64,000 nt of DNA, taken from Rhizobium leguminosarum (lineage in GTDB: Bacteria; Pseudomonadota; Alphaproteobacteria; Rhizobiales; Rhizobiaceae). Location of the stretch: contig NZ_CP016289.1 of NCBI RefSeq assembly GCF_001679785.1, positions 62,001 to 126,000 of the forward strand, in the 5' to 3' direction. The position numbers and the translations under genes were made by a program. A model generated the notes under the pieces. It was given only the letters and a program-made list of their open reading frames with translations. It was not told the DNA's origin and did no database searches. Below, in pieces: positions 53,926-63,622 of this stretch (the stretch's first letter is position 1; the number at the start of each line of letters is the position of its first letter).

Positions 53926-54855
53926 ATGCTTTGCCAATTTGCGAATACGTTTCCTGGTTTCGTCGCCAAATTCCTTGCCCAAGGACATACCCTCAAGCGC
54001 AGGTTCCGTGAAGAAACCGTGACAGATCTATTGATGGGCAGCCTGATCACAGCGGCTGGAGGCAGGCTTGTAGTGGAGTTTCCAAACGAGCCCGTAACAG
54101 GGGCTGACATGGAGTGGAACTTCGTCGATCTCAGATCGCGCGTATTCTTCCGCATCCTTCTGCAGGCCAAACAAGCGTACGGAGGAGGCGACATATGGTC
54201 CCGCCACGCGTACCGCGAGCTTTATCACGCGCCAGGAACGGGATCGAAATTGCAGGCCGTAACACTCTGCGACACCGCTAGAACTACTCCGGCGACCTAT
54301 CCCCTTTATATTTTCTACAACGCAGAGACGACGATCGCCCTTGCCCGGTCAAAAGGAGTGCGCAATTTCGCCGGTGTGAACCTCGCCGACGGCTATGAGG
54401 TCGAGCGGCTAGTTCTAGCGGCAAAAGGCCGGACTTTACGAACGCGAAATCGGAGCGTCGGGACGATCTGGCCACTCCTGGAACCCATTTCAAGCCTCTT
54501 CTGTCCTCCGAGCGTTTACCCCACGCCGCCGATGTCATATTCGGGAGACACAATGTCTTTTGTGATCTCGCGGGATGAGGACGGTCGGCCGGTCGCGGGC
54601 ACTCCCATTCCCCCCGATCCTATCACTGTGCGCGAGCGGATTGTTTCGATTGCCGAAGCCTCGCGAAACCAATCCGGGTCTCGTCAAACAGTCAGCAAAG
54701 TATCCCGTGTTCCAGAGGTATCGCATTCGATACCGGAAGACATCCAGGAAGTCATCGAGCGGCGTCGCATACCCCATTCGTCGTCCCAACCACTCGATCG
54801 GTGGAGGCTGACGTTCGTTTCCGCGCGTCACTCAGACGACGGAGACGCGATTTGA
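53926..54855 (+). CDS. DUF6615-like protein with nuclease-type motif
   Basis: A 309-residue protein that I match to the DUF6615 family. Residues about 25-90 show an E-D-QxK pattern of PD-(D/E)XK nuclease folds: REETVTDLLMG (Glu29/30), TGADMEWNF (Asp61), ILLQAKQA (Gln80, Lys82). Then come HAPGTGSKLQAVTLCDTART and TYPLYIFYNAE, also family-typical. The last 100 residues are poorly conserved-looking. No strong ribosome site; TTG at 53923 is an alternative start. It converges tail to tail on the disrupted STAND gene, 103 nt apart. A nuclease role in defence is inference. Confidence 0.6.
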   Translation: MLCQFANTFPGFVAKFLAQGHTLKRRFREETVTDLLMGSLITAAGGRLVVEFPNEPVTGADMEWNFVDLRSRVFFRILLQAKQAYGGGDIWSRHAYRELYHAPGTGSKLQAVTLCDTARTTPATYPLYIFYNAETTIALARSKGVRNFAGVNLADGYEVERLVLAAKGRTLRTRNRSVGTIWPLLEPISSLFCPPSVYPTPPMSYSGDTMSFVISRDEDGRPVAGTPIPPDPITVRERIVSIAEASRNQSGSRQTVSKVSRVPEVSHSIPEDIQEVIERRRIPHSSSQPLDRWRLTFVSARHSDDGDAI

Positions 54856-54958
54856 AATGGATGATCGCCGGTCGCCCGATCTCCGTGCTTGGTTAATGCC
54901 GTTACACCGTCGGGCTCGGCGCAGCCATGCGAGTCACCCAGCCGACGGACTATCAGGC

Positions 54959-57900
54959 TCAAAAGGATGAGGCTTTTTTGGCGTGCCAAATCCGCAGTCC
55001 ACAGCCCGCGGTTCTTAACCCCACAAATACTGCTTTGGCCCCTGTGCGTTCGCTGTACTTGCGACTTGACGGATACTTCGAAAACGTAATGGAGTACACA
55101 AGGCGCCTCCTAAGTCTCGACATCGTCGCGTCGAGCCATAGAGGATCTGCAAACAGGATTTCCCCCTCAGCCCGAGAATGCGTCCTATAGTCCTCTTCGG
55201 TAGGCTTCCATTGCCCCCATACCAGACTCTTCAAAGCTAGGCTGCCTTCCTGTGCCCGCCACTCTCCCGAGTACTTCTCGGACATGAGGCCTAGCGATTT
55301 GGTGATTTCGATACCAAGGCGCGGCCTAGCCGCGGCTCCTCGGGCTGCTATCTCATCGCCTGTGTCAATTCCTAGGCTATACGCCTCTGGCGACCAGACA
55401 AACGGCTCGAACGGACTGGTCTGCCGATTCCGTCGCTCGTAATATCCACCGTCCCAATACTGCGGCAACCAAAAGTCATGGTTCTTCCGTTTTGAGAACC
55501 TTTCACACTCTCTGATCACGCCGCGAGGTGCCGCGAGAGCGGAAACAATCGTGACATCGACACCATCTGGCGAAATCCAATGACCTTGAATAGGGACGAG
55601 TGCTTCACTGCTTACATCGGCGAGTCCGATCTTTGCCAGGAGGGTCGCCTGATCCTGCAGCGTTTCCTGCTGTCCTTTTCTATTCGCGAGCAACGACAAA
55701 TGCGCCGCAGGTGGCGGCACGTCCTTGCGATCGGCAAGCCAGGAGCCGTCATCAAAGGTAATATCATAGTCCCGGAGCCAAGAAGCCCACGAGGTATTCG
55801 TCTCGTCATCATAGCTGTGATCGGCGACGGGGCGTAAACCCACGAGGGTGGTCGCGGCACTGATTAGCGCATGCCTTTGAATATGCTCCCGGTAGAATTC
55901 ATATCTTTCATCACTGTCTCGCCGATAACGGTCTCCGCCAGTGAAATATTTAAGCGAAGTGGCCTCCGGCCATCGCCTTTTGATTTCGGCCGCTACGGCG
56001 TCAATGGCCTCTCCCTTGGATAGACCGAACAACATTGCGAGGCTAGATATCTCAGTTTTGTCGAACTCATAATCGAAGCGGAAGCCAGATTGAGATTCAA
56101 CAGGCGCAGGCCAATAAGTCGCCTCAACATACCCGTGTGGGGGTATCGTGATCGATGTTCGAATTGCTTCCAGCTCTGGATCCGTGTGGCTCACCCCGAC
56201 AAGATGCTCAAGGCATCGCAACAGATGAAGCTTATTAACGACATGCACATCGGTGCGCTTGACCAAGGCCTTTAGTTTCGATTGAAGAAAGTCCAACCCT
56301 GAGCCTTCCAGCAACGTAGCCCGGGAGAGGCCCATCAGGAGCCATTGCTGTGAATTTTGAAACGAAAGCTTGGCATCGGGTGAAACCAACGCGTCAGTCT
56401 GAGTGCGGTCGAAGCCGTCTACGAGAACACCGATCTCATCCCAGAGCTTCAGATCGCAGAGGGACTCGATCGCCCGCCCTAGATCCCATCGAATGAAACC
56501 GTCTTCGTCCCCAAGCAGATGCCAGACAATACCGGCGATTAATGCCTGCTGATCGTGAGCCGTGCGGAATTCTTCCCGAAACGGCCCTTCCCCAATGTCG
56601 TCGGCAATGCGAAGTGACGGCCCGGAGAGCAACGTTTCCAATGCCTCTAGCGATGCTTGTGGCGTTGATAGCTCGCAAAGGCTCGTAGCCACCTGGAGCC
56701 ATTCGTCTCCACCGAGTTCAGGTCGCTCATGCGCAATCGTCTCAAGAACGAGATTCATCACGAAGTGTCGGTCGCCGCATAATTCGGCAAGCAGGCTCAC
56801 GTAACGCGTGAGCGACGAGTATCGTAGGTCGAAAAGCTCAGATCCCTTGAATTCGAACAGGTACTTGATCACCTCCTTCACGCGAGCGGTCACATGAGCC
56901 GTCGAATCGCTCCAATCCTTGATGCTGGCGATTATCAGGTCGACTGCAGCGTCAAACTCGAAATCCGTAGCTTCACAGATGGCCATCAAAAATGCGAGCC
57001 GCTGATCGTAAGGACACTTTGCCCGAAGCTTCGCAAGGAAGTCCGGTATGGATGGGTACGGCAGCGAGTGCTCTCTGATCTCCTTCAAGGCCTCGTCGAT
57101 CGCAACGGGGGAGGTCGGATCACATGTGGCAACAAGGTCTTCTATCGGGTCAGTTGCTGCAACCTCCGATTCCTCAAGCTGTGCCTTTGCGGGCCGTAGG
57201 TCGTAGGTGCTGTTTTGACTATTATATTCGTCGCGTTTGCGCAGTGCTTCGCTTTTCAGAACATCAAGCGCTTGCCGTTCATCCTCGGTCATTAATCCCG
57301 GATAGCTGCCATCAACATCAAGGATGCCTTCCCACACGGATGGCCAGCCAGCCTCCGTGTGTTGCTCTTTCAGCTTTTCAAAGATCGTAACGAAGATCAT
57401 ACGGCGATCAGGCGGATCTGCTACCGCAAGCAAGTCGGCCAATCCATCACCGAAACGCCATTCATGCCATCCTTGATCATCGCAAATGCTGAGGAGAAAG
57501 GCGGCGCGGCGCGGATCGAGAACGCCACTTTTAGCAAGGTAGCAGACGAGTTGCGGCAGGCCATAGGAGAAATCGGCGACATCCTGATCATCCCATCTCA
57601 GCAGCTTGTTTACGGCCGGCAGCCCGATAGATGCTGCGGCGGCACGACTGAATAACTTCCATCCAAATTTGGAGGGCTCGTTGCTTGCGATCGTTTGGCA
57701 TAGGTTCATCAAACGATGGCCGAGTTCAGCACGAACCACACCGCCGCGTTGCTGCGCCGCGTAATGCAACAACGAATAAATCTGGTCGTGGTCATTGCCG
57801 CCCAGCTGATCGAGTTCCGCGAGACCTTGGCGGTAATATTCGCCCGCTTCGTGCATGCTCATGGGCACGAGAGATGAAGCGAGACCAGCATAGCTTTCCC

Positions 57901-58931
57901 CTCGCTGCTCGATATAGTCGTCGGACTTAATATGATCTGCGACGTGGCGCGCAAATCGACCTGCGAGATCACTTAAAGCAGGACGCTCCGCCAAGAGGCC
58001 AAGTATTTCTGTTTTCTGCTCAGTGGTAAAACTTGCATTCGAAATCAGTTCAACAAAGCGTTCCCCGTCGGTGATCGATATTTCGTCGGCGTGGCGCAGC
58101 AGCAACCTGGCAATTCCAAGCCCAACGGCTCTGGACAGCAGGTCTTTTGGCTCGTCCGAGCGCGGATGTCCGGTGTGAAGATGGGAACTCCATAGAGTCG
58201 TGAAGTCTTCAAGATGTTGACTGGAAATTCCCTGCCCCTCCAAGAACGCCTTTTCGAGAGGGCGCACCAGCGTAAGCACCACCTCAATGCCTGCGCAAAT
58301 CGCCCGACGCTCGGATTCATCGTATCGAGGAGCATGTTTTCGCCTGCCACGCTTAGATGTGCCTTGATCTCCACGGGGCGCTTCGACCTTGCCTAGAAAG
58401 TCGATCAACGCCTCCCTGCTGGCTATTGCTTTTGCCAGCTTGGTGACCTTGACCTCACGGGGCAGCAGATCATGGCGCTCTAGGCGCCGACCCTGCACCC
58501 ATGCGCCTACGCAAACTCGAAAAAGTGGCGGCCAGGCACGCGACCTGCCGTAACGCTCAGAATAATCATAACCTGTGGGCCGGATGAGTGGGCTTGCTGC
58601 GAGGATCCGATGTGCAGATGCTTGGGAGCCGTCTAGCAATGCCGCGATCGTAGCGCGGGTAACATCTGACTCGCCTTCTCGCCTGCCCTCCAGCAAATTG
58701 TCGTCCTCGGTAATCTTCTCGGCGCTGGGCGCTACAGTCGAACGGGCAATCGCTACCACATCTGTCTTGGGCAGGCGTGTGCTCGCCGCAATCAAAGCAA
58801 TCTTCAAAGCAAATGATTGGCAGGTTTTGCTTGCCGCAAATCTTGCCAACTTCTCAAGCTCGGACCGACCATTATAACGGTCGAGCCACTGCACGAGCTC
58901 CACCACTTCCTTGCTGACCGAGAGAGCGAAG
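54959..58931 (-). pseudogene. C-terminal fragment of the giant STAND gene
   Basis: About 1324 native residues from ALSVSKEVVELVQWLD to the TGA-side end at 54959. A frame starting at GTG 58957 inside the IS end gives 1332 residues, but it has no ribosome site and begins with IS-encoded residues. The content is helical, acidic and leucine-rich with no motif I can name; a beta-rich part near the end contains SPEAYSLGIDTGDEI. By family analogy this is the target-sensing region. No internal stop or frameshift was found over about 4 kb, so decay has not set in. Confidence 0.8.
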
Positions 58932-58961
58932 TGGCCTGCTGCCGGTTTATCGGACACGAGG

Positions 58962-59822
58962 TTAAGCTAATCCCACCTTTGTTTCAAAGTCATTGGGGCT
59001 GAGATAGCCCAGTGTCGAGTGGCGACGCTTCGGGTTGTAGAAGCGCTCGATGTAATCGAACACATCGGCTCTGGCGTCATTCCTCGTGCGATAAACCTTC
59101 CGTGCCGTTCTCTCCGTTTTCAGTGAGGAGAAGAAGCTCTCCATTGCAGCGTTGTCCCAGACATTTCCAGAGCGGCTCATCGAGCAGGTGATGCCGTGAT
59201 CTCCCATGAGGCGCTGGAACTGCTCGCTGGTATATTGGCTGCCCTGGTCGGAGTGATGCAGCAGAGCATCTGGTTTTCCTCGACGCCATATCGCCATGAT
59301 CAGCGCATCTGTGACGAGTTGGGCTGTCATGTTGGCATTCATCGACCAGCCGACGACACGGCGTGAGAACAGGTCGATGACGGCTGCGACATACAGCCAG
59401 CCTTCCGCGGTCCAGATATAGGTGAAGTCAGCCACCCATTTCTGGTTCGGACGGTCTGCCACGAACTGGCGGTCCAGCACGTTAGGCATGATGACGGCAC
59501 GGTCACCGGCATCCTTTGGCAAGCCACGCCGCCTCGGTCTTGCCCTGAGCGCATTCAAGCGCATCAGCCGCTCAATACGATGGAGGCCACAGGATAACCC
59601 TTCCTCCAGCACATCGTGCCAGACCCGTCGGGCACCATAGGTGCGGTCGCTGGACTGGAAACTCTGCTTGATCCTTTCCAGCAGGACCTCGTCATGGCGT
59701 GCATGTTCGCTCGGAGAACGATTGAACCAGGCGTGGAAACCTGAACGAGAAACTCCCAGCGCTTCACAGAGCCATGCCACCGGCCAGATCGAGCGGTGCT
59801 TTGCAACGAACGCGAACTTCAT
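58962..59822 (-). CDS. IS3-family transposase OrfB (DDE integrase domain)
   Basis: A 286-residue product. An HTH_21-type N-terminal part (RTYGARRVWHDVLEEG) precedes the rve catalytic core: WVADFTYIWTAEGWLYVAAV with the first Asp, LLHHSDQGSQYTS with the second, and NAAMESFFSSLKTE with the Glu. It overlaps orfA by 4 nt. A slippery AAAAAAG (plus 59852-59858) in orfA and an open -1 frame from there to orfB allow an OrfAB fusion by programmed frameshifting, the family's active form. All catalytic residues are intact. Confidence 0.93.
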   Translation of the reverse strand: MKFAFVAKHRSIWPVAWLCEALGVSRSGFHAWFNRSPSEHARHDEVLLERIKQSFQSSDRTYGARRVWHDVLEEGLSCGLHRIERLMRLNALRARPRRRGLPKDAGDRAVIMPNVLDRQFVADRPNQKWVADFTYIWTAEGWLYVAAVIDLFSRRVVGWSMNANMTAQLVTDALIMAIWRRGKPDALLHHSDQGSQYTSEQFQRLMGDHGITCSMSRSGNVWDNAAMESFFSSLKTERTARKVYRTRNDARADVFDYIERFYNPKRRHSTLGYLSPNDFETKVGLA

Positions 59823-60109
59823 ATCGCGTCCCTGGCAAAGTAGGCTGCGGCCTTTTTTAGGATATCGCGCTCTGCCTTCAGCTTTGCGACTTCACGACGG
59901 AGCCGCTCGATCTCAAGCTGCTCCGGCTTCATTTGCCCTTTTCCAGGAAAGGATTGGCTGGGATCGTCGCCGTATTCCCGAACCCATTTGCGCAACACAT
60001 TCTCGTGGACATCAAGATCACGGGCAGCCTGCGCAACGGCAACCCCACGCTCCCTGACCAGCTTCACCGCCTCAAGCTTGTACTCGCGGCTGAATATTCG
60101 TCTTTGCAT
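59819..60109 (-). CDS. IS3-family transposase OrfA
   Basis: A 96-residue protein: helix-turn-helix (REYKLEAVKLVRERG, VAQAARDLDVHENVLRKW) and a C-terminal leucine-zipper-like coiled coil (EQLEIERLRREVAKLKAER). It binds the element's ends. The AAAAAAG run within codons for LKKA near residue 85 is the probable frameshift site for OrfAB. Confidence 0.92.
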   Translation of the reverse strand: MQRRIFSREYKLEAVKLVRERGVAVAQAARDLDVHENVLRKWVREYGDDPSQSFPGKGQMKPEQLEIERLRREVAKLKAERDILKKAAAYFARDAI

Positions 60110-60172
60110 TCATGCTCTCCGGTTTCAGGAGGAACACCTTAACCTCGTGTCCATGAAACCGGCAGCAGGCCA

Positions 60173-61231
60173 AAGCCCAGGCTCCAGCGTGCCAAGTTGC
60201 GATCCGCGACTTCGTACTGTCCCTCAGTAACCGCCTGGAAAATCACTGCAGCGAAATCAGACGCCGTTGGCCCATCTGGATTAGGCTGATCGTCTTCTCT
60301 TTGCTCTACGTGCCAATTGATCCAGCCGATGGTGCGAGACGCCTGCAACGCAGCTTCGTCCGCCTCGTCCGCAAAACAATTCGCCACTGTCAGCCGCGCG
60401 CTACGCGCGCCTCTCCAACCTGATCGGTCGTTGAATAAGCGACGATAGGCATCACGGCCACCGAGCATGGCGGCCAGGGCCGCGGAGCGGCGAACAAACT
60501 GATCGCCTTTTGCATTGGCAGATGCGACCTGTGCCAGCCGCATGGTCAGTTCGAGAACACGGTCGAGATTTCCCGATTTCACGGCTAGTCGAAAAGCTGC
60601 ATCAAGGCGGGCAAGGATCAGACGGCGTTTCCCAAAATCCGATTGCACCGACTCGGGAAAGTCCTGTGAATCGGCGAGCGCGAATGCGCGATCACTATCG
60701 TTGATGATCACCAAGAAATGTGGCAACGCCTCCGCGGCATAAGCCGAACTGCTTTGTGATTCCTGAAGCCGTTGCGCTATTGCCTGCTGCGCGTCAGCAG
60801 ACTTGGAATAGGTCTCGTGGATGTAAGTTTCCGTCGGCTCGTCGCGGAAGATCGCGCCGTGTGACGACACCTCAAGCATCGGCGCGAGGTCGGACGCTGC
60901 GCTACGAACCTGCGAATCTGACCACCCTAGCGCGTTCGCTAGCTCATCAAGCGGTATCGGTGGGGGTAGCAGGGAAATTCCCGCAAAGAACTCGCGAACG
61001 TCCCGCTCTGACCAACCAGCGACATGGAGATCGTCGAAGATTTTCTGACAGCGTTGAGCAATGATCTCTTCTACGGTGATTTCATCCGCTGACGTGTTAC
61101 CGAGAACATTTTGCTCCCAGGTCTCCAGGAGGTATGCCAGAACGCGTGCATTGCCCCTCGATCGGGCCATCGCCGATGCAAATTCAACGTCGGAAAGGGT
61201 TTCCCTGCGGGCTATTAGAAATTGCCTAGGC
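60173..61231 (-). pseudogene. Middle fragment of the giant STAND gene
   Basis: About 353 residues between the two insertions. An ATG at 61170 (MARSRGNARV) is internal, not a native start; the frame continues upstream to the IS481 edge through QFLIARRETLSDVEFA. It holds the winged-helix part of a STAND module (ISLLPPPIPLDELANALGW, APMLEVSSHGAIFRD) and then helices with a TPR-like feel (LDAAFRLAVKSGNLDRVLEL). It ends at WSLGF at the IS3 edge. No stops inside. Confidence 0.8.
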
Positions 61232-62233
61232 TGTTTAGTCCCGGCATTTGATGGTGCATTATTTTCCTTAGAATGGAGGGAGGCACTATGGGCCAGGTTC
61301 TACACGGGAGCGCCACAACGACAGAGGCAATCCGTCGAGCAATACAAAATAGTGAAGAGAGCCTGAGAGCGCTTTCAAAGCGGTATGGGGTCAATCAGAA
61401 GACAATAGCCAAATGGAAGAGACGGACATCATTGGCCGATCTTCCGACAGGCCCGAAGGACCCGCATTCGACAATCCTCTCCCTTGAAGAAGAAGCCGTC
61501 ATCGTCGCCTTTCGCAGGCATACATTGCTGCCTCTTGATGACTGCCTCTATGCCCTTCAACCGACGATCCCGCATCTGACACGTTCGTCCCTGCACAGGT
61601 GTCTGCAGCGCCACGGCATTTCACGCCTGCCGGAAGTGAAAGGCGACAAAGAACCGAAGAAAAAGTTCAAAAGCTACCCGATCGGCTACTTCCACGTCGA
61701 TATTGCCGAGGTGCAGACGGCTGAGGGCAAGCTCTATCTCTTCGTGGCGATTGATCGCACGTCCAAGTTCGCCTTCGCTGAGCTCTATGCCAAAGCTGGC
61801 AAGATGAATGCCGCCCAGTTCCTGCGCAACCTGATCGCGGCGGTGCCCTACACCATCCATACTATCCTGACCGATAATGGCATCCAGTTCACCAACCGGG
61901 CCTGTGACCAAAATGCCTTCCAGCACATCTTCGACCGAGTCTGTGAGGAATACGAGATCGAGCATCGCCTGACAAAGGTTAAGCACCCATGGACCAATGG
62001 GCAGGTCGAGCGGATGAACCGGACGATCAAGGAAGCGACTGTCAAGCGCTTCCACTACGACGATCACGCACAACTGAAAAAGCATCTCGCCGACTTCATC
62101 GACGCCTACAATTTTGGGCGCAGGCTCAAGACACTAAAGGGCCTCACCCCCTACGAGTTCATCTGCAAAAGGTGGACTTCCGAGCCAGATCGATTCATCA
62201 TCGATCCTATCCATCAAATGCCGGGACTAAACA
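61232..62233 (+). mobile_element. IS481-family insertion sequence, 1002 bp
   Basis: Perfect 23-bp terminal inverted repeats (61232-61254 and 62211-62233) begin TGTTTAGTCCCGGCATTTGA. Flanks are CCTAGGC (61225-61231) and CCTAGCC (62234-62240), a 7-bp target duplication with one mismatch, or a 5-bp CCTAG with two extra bases on the left. One transposase gene in plus orientation fills the element. It is inserted antisense to the STAND gene. Confidence 0.88.
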
Positions 62234-62238
62234 CCTAG
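61288..62238 (+). CDS. IS481-family transposase
   Basis: A 316-residue transposase. HTH region: SEESLRALSKRYGVNQKTIA. Catalytic core: YFHVDIAEVQTAEGKLYLFV, ILTDNGIQFTNRA and WTNGQVERMNRTIKEAT, giving the DDE triad. GGAGGG lies 7 nt before the ATG at 61288, so the ATG at 61273 is less likely. The coding frame runs through the right inverted repeat and its TAG stop (62236-62238) lies in the target duplication, so the element itself lacks a stop codon. Confidence 0.93.
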   Translation: MGQVLHGSATTTEAIRRAIQNSEESLRALSKRYGVNQKTIAKWKRRTSLADLPTGPKDPHSTILSLEEEAVIVAFRRHTLLPLDDCLYALQPTIPHLTRSSLHRCLQRHGISRLPEVKGDKEPKKKFKSYPIGYFHVDIAEVQTAEGKLYLFVAIDRTSKFAFAELYAKAGKMNAAQFLRNLIAAVPYTIHTILTDNGIQFTNRACDQNAFQHIFDRVCEEYEIEHRLTKVKHPWTNGQVERMNRTIKEATVKRFHYDDHAQLKKHLADFIDAYNFGRRLKTLKGLTPYEFICKRWTSEPDRFIIDPIHQMPGLNT

Positions 62239-63622
62239 CCTCCTCGTCCGTGAAAGGAACGAGCTCGAAGGGCATGACGCGAGACCTCCCTGTTACGCCC
62301 GCCATCCGATGCGGCCGCGCGGTCAAAACGAGCTTGACGCCGTCTATAGGCTCGCTGTCCAGCGATGCCAGAAGAAGTTTGGGAAAGGAGTCGTCTTTAC
62401 GATTGTCCGCCTCGAGCTGGGCATTATCGGCGGCGTCGAGGATGAGCAATAGCCCACCTTTCGCAGACTGCTCTTTCACCGCATTGGCTGCCTGGCCCAA
62501 ACGCTTTCTTGCTGCTTTGGTCAATGCTATCCGATCACCATCGCCGGGAAGCAAAGGATCGCATAGGCCGCGCGAGGCGAGTTCATTCACAATTTGGATC
62601 AGGCCCACCTTCGGTAAATGGCGTGCCTGATCTTCAGAACGATAGGAGCCACCGCCGAAGCAGTCGAAGACGACTACTTCGAAATCACCCACGAGGCTCG
62701 ATGCCAAGCTCTGTATGAAGACCGTCTTACCCACGCCTCCATCCGCATGAATAAAAAGGGGCAAACTCGAGCTTTTAACCAAATCGACTACGGTGCCTAG
62801 CTGCGAGCGCTCAACGACTTCTCCAACAGGAACGAAGCGCGTGCCGGCTGGAAAGAGATCTTCCGGTTCGCAGCCTAAAGCGTCGAGAACATCTTCTTTC
62901 TTGATGAGGTTGTTGCTTTGACCGCTAGGCCCGGCTTTGCCGATCACCAGTTCCTTAAGGCCATGTAATTTTGCTCGTGCAGTGCTGTCCGAACCCGCCG
63001 ACCAATCAGTCAGAGTTCGTTTCAACGCGCCGCTCAATGCCGGAAGGTTCTGTTCAGAGGCACGGAATTCCGTCATTGCGAAAAGGCGATGTGAGCTGAC
63101 GCCTGTCGTGCGGCACAAATTATCGAGGTATCCGAACTGTCTACCAGCCTCATCGTCAGGGCGGTCGAGCCCTGCCTTAAGGGCTTCGATAGCCTTCCAT
63201 AGCGGCTCTGCGAAAGCGGTGTTCGTAACGAAAGAAAAAGATAACTTCGCATCGACCTCGCTAGCGGAATGTTGCTCTTCATAGCCTTTCAGGGTATCGC
63301 CGAATTTCTCGATCGTCTTCTTCAGATAGGACGCTGTTTCTGGCGCAGGATCGACCTGATATTTGAACTGAGCAGTCTCCAGCCGGTCACAGGATGCGAA
63401 TGTAGCGCCCTTGCCGTAGTAAAGCACGAGATCAGCGACCTCTTCGGCTGCTTTCCCCGGAGAGCTCGGCTCTTCCGGGGAAATGCCCTCTACAGCAACG
63501 GCGAAAAGGGTATCCTTTGGGAACACTAATTGAAGAATGCGTCGCGCAGTCCAGCGCTCGTGAAATGTGTGGCCTGCTCTTGAAGCTCGGACGGTGTCGA
63601 TGCGTATGGTGCTGTCGGCCAT
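62234..63622 (-). pseudogene. N-terminal fragment of the giant STAND gene (nuclease-like domain and NTPase core)
   Basis: Native residues 1-463; the frame then reads 8 IS-encoded residues and stops at 62207. A nuclease-like region contains RAGHTFHERWTARRIL, VAVEG (Glu45), EEVADLVLYYG (Asp64) and LETAQFKYQ (Gln85, Lys87), close to the Cap4/DUF4297 pattern. The NTPase part has Walker A GGVGKT (295-300), VVFDCFGGGSYRSE (about 317-330), Walker B LLLILDAADNA (about 391-401) and a sensor Arg in LTARPHRM (Arg436). The truncated product could still be made and would contain nuclease and ATPase without winged helix or sensor. No strong ribosome site precedes the ATG at 63622. Confidence 0.8.

Larger units (their letters stand above)
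58932..60172 (-). mobile_element. IS3-family insertion sequence, 1241 bp
   Basis: Terminal inverted repeats of 35 bp (32 matches) begin TGGCCTGCTGCCGGTTT and continue GGACACGAGGTTAAG after a 3-nt mismatch. A 3-bp direct repeat AAG (58929-58931 and 60173-60175) flanks it. It carries orfA and orfB on the minus strand. The shorter GGACACGAGG repeat alone would give ends without a matching target duplication; the longer one gives a clean duplication and restores the host frame. Confidence 0.88.
54959..63622 (-). pseudogene. Giant STAND/NACHT NTPase with nuclease-like N-terminus (Avs-like), split by two insertion sequences
   Basis: Three minus-strand reading frames belong to one ancestral gene. 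Removing the IS481 element (61232-62233) with one 7-bp target copy joins EEAR to QFLIARRE in frame; removing the IS3 element (58932-60172) with one 3-bp copy joins ARWSLGF to ALSVSKE in frame. The repaired frame is 6411 nt, 2136 residues, with no other stop. Domains: PD-(D/E)XK-like about 15-90 (Glu45, Asp64, Gln85/Lys87), STAND core about 260-460, a winged helix, then about 1500 residues of mostly helical, probably repeat-like sequence. This is the layout of large antiphage STAND sensors (Avs and relatives), whose C-termini recognise phage proteins. As it stands the gene cannot make the full protein. Confidence 0.85.

Noticed and set aside
54959..58957. The 1332-residue frame as an independent complete gene
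   Set aside because: Its GTG start lies in the IS end, has no ribosome site, and its sequence continues exactly from the upstream fragment.
58947..58966. IS3 element ending at the GGACAC repeat
   Set aside because: That boundary gives no target duplication, and joining the flanks there leaves a stop; the outer TGGCC boundary gives AAG duplications and an open frame.
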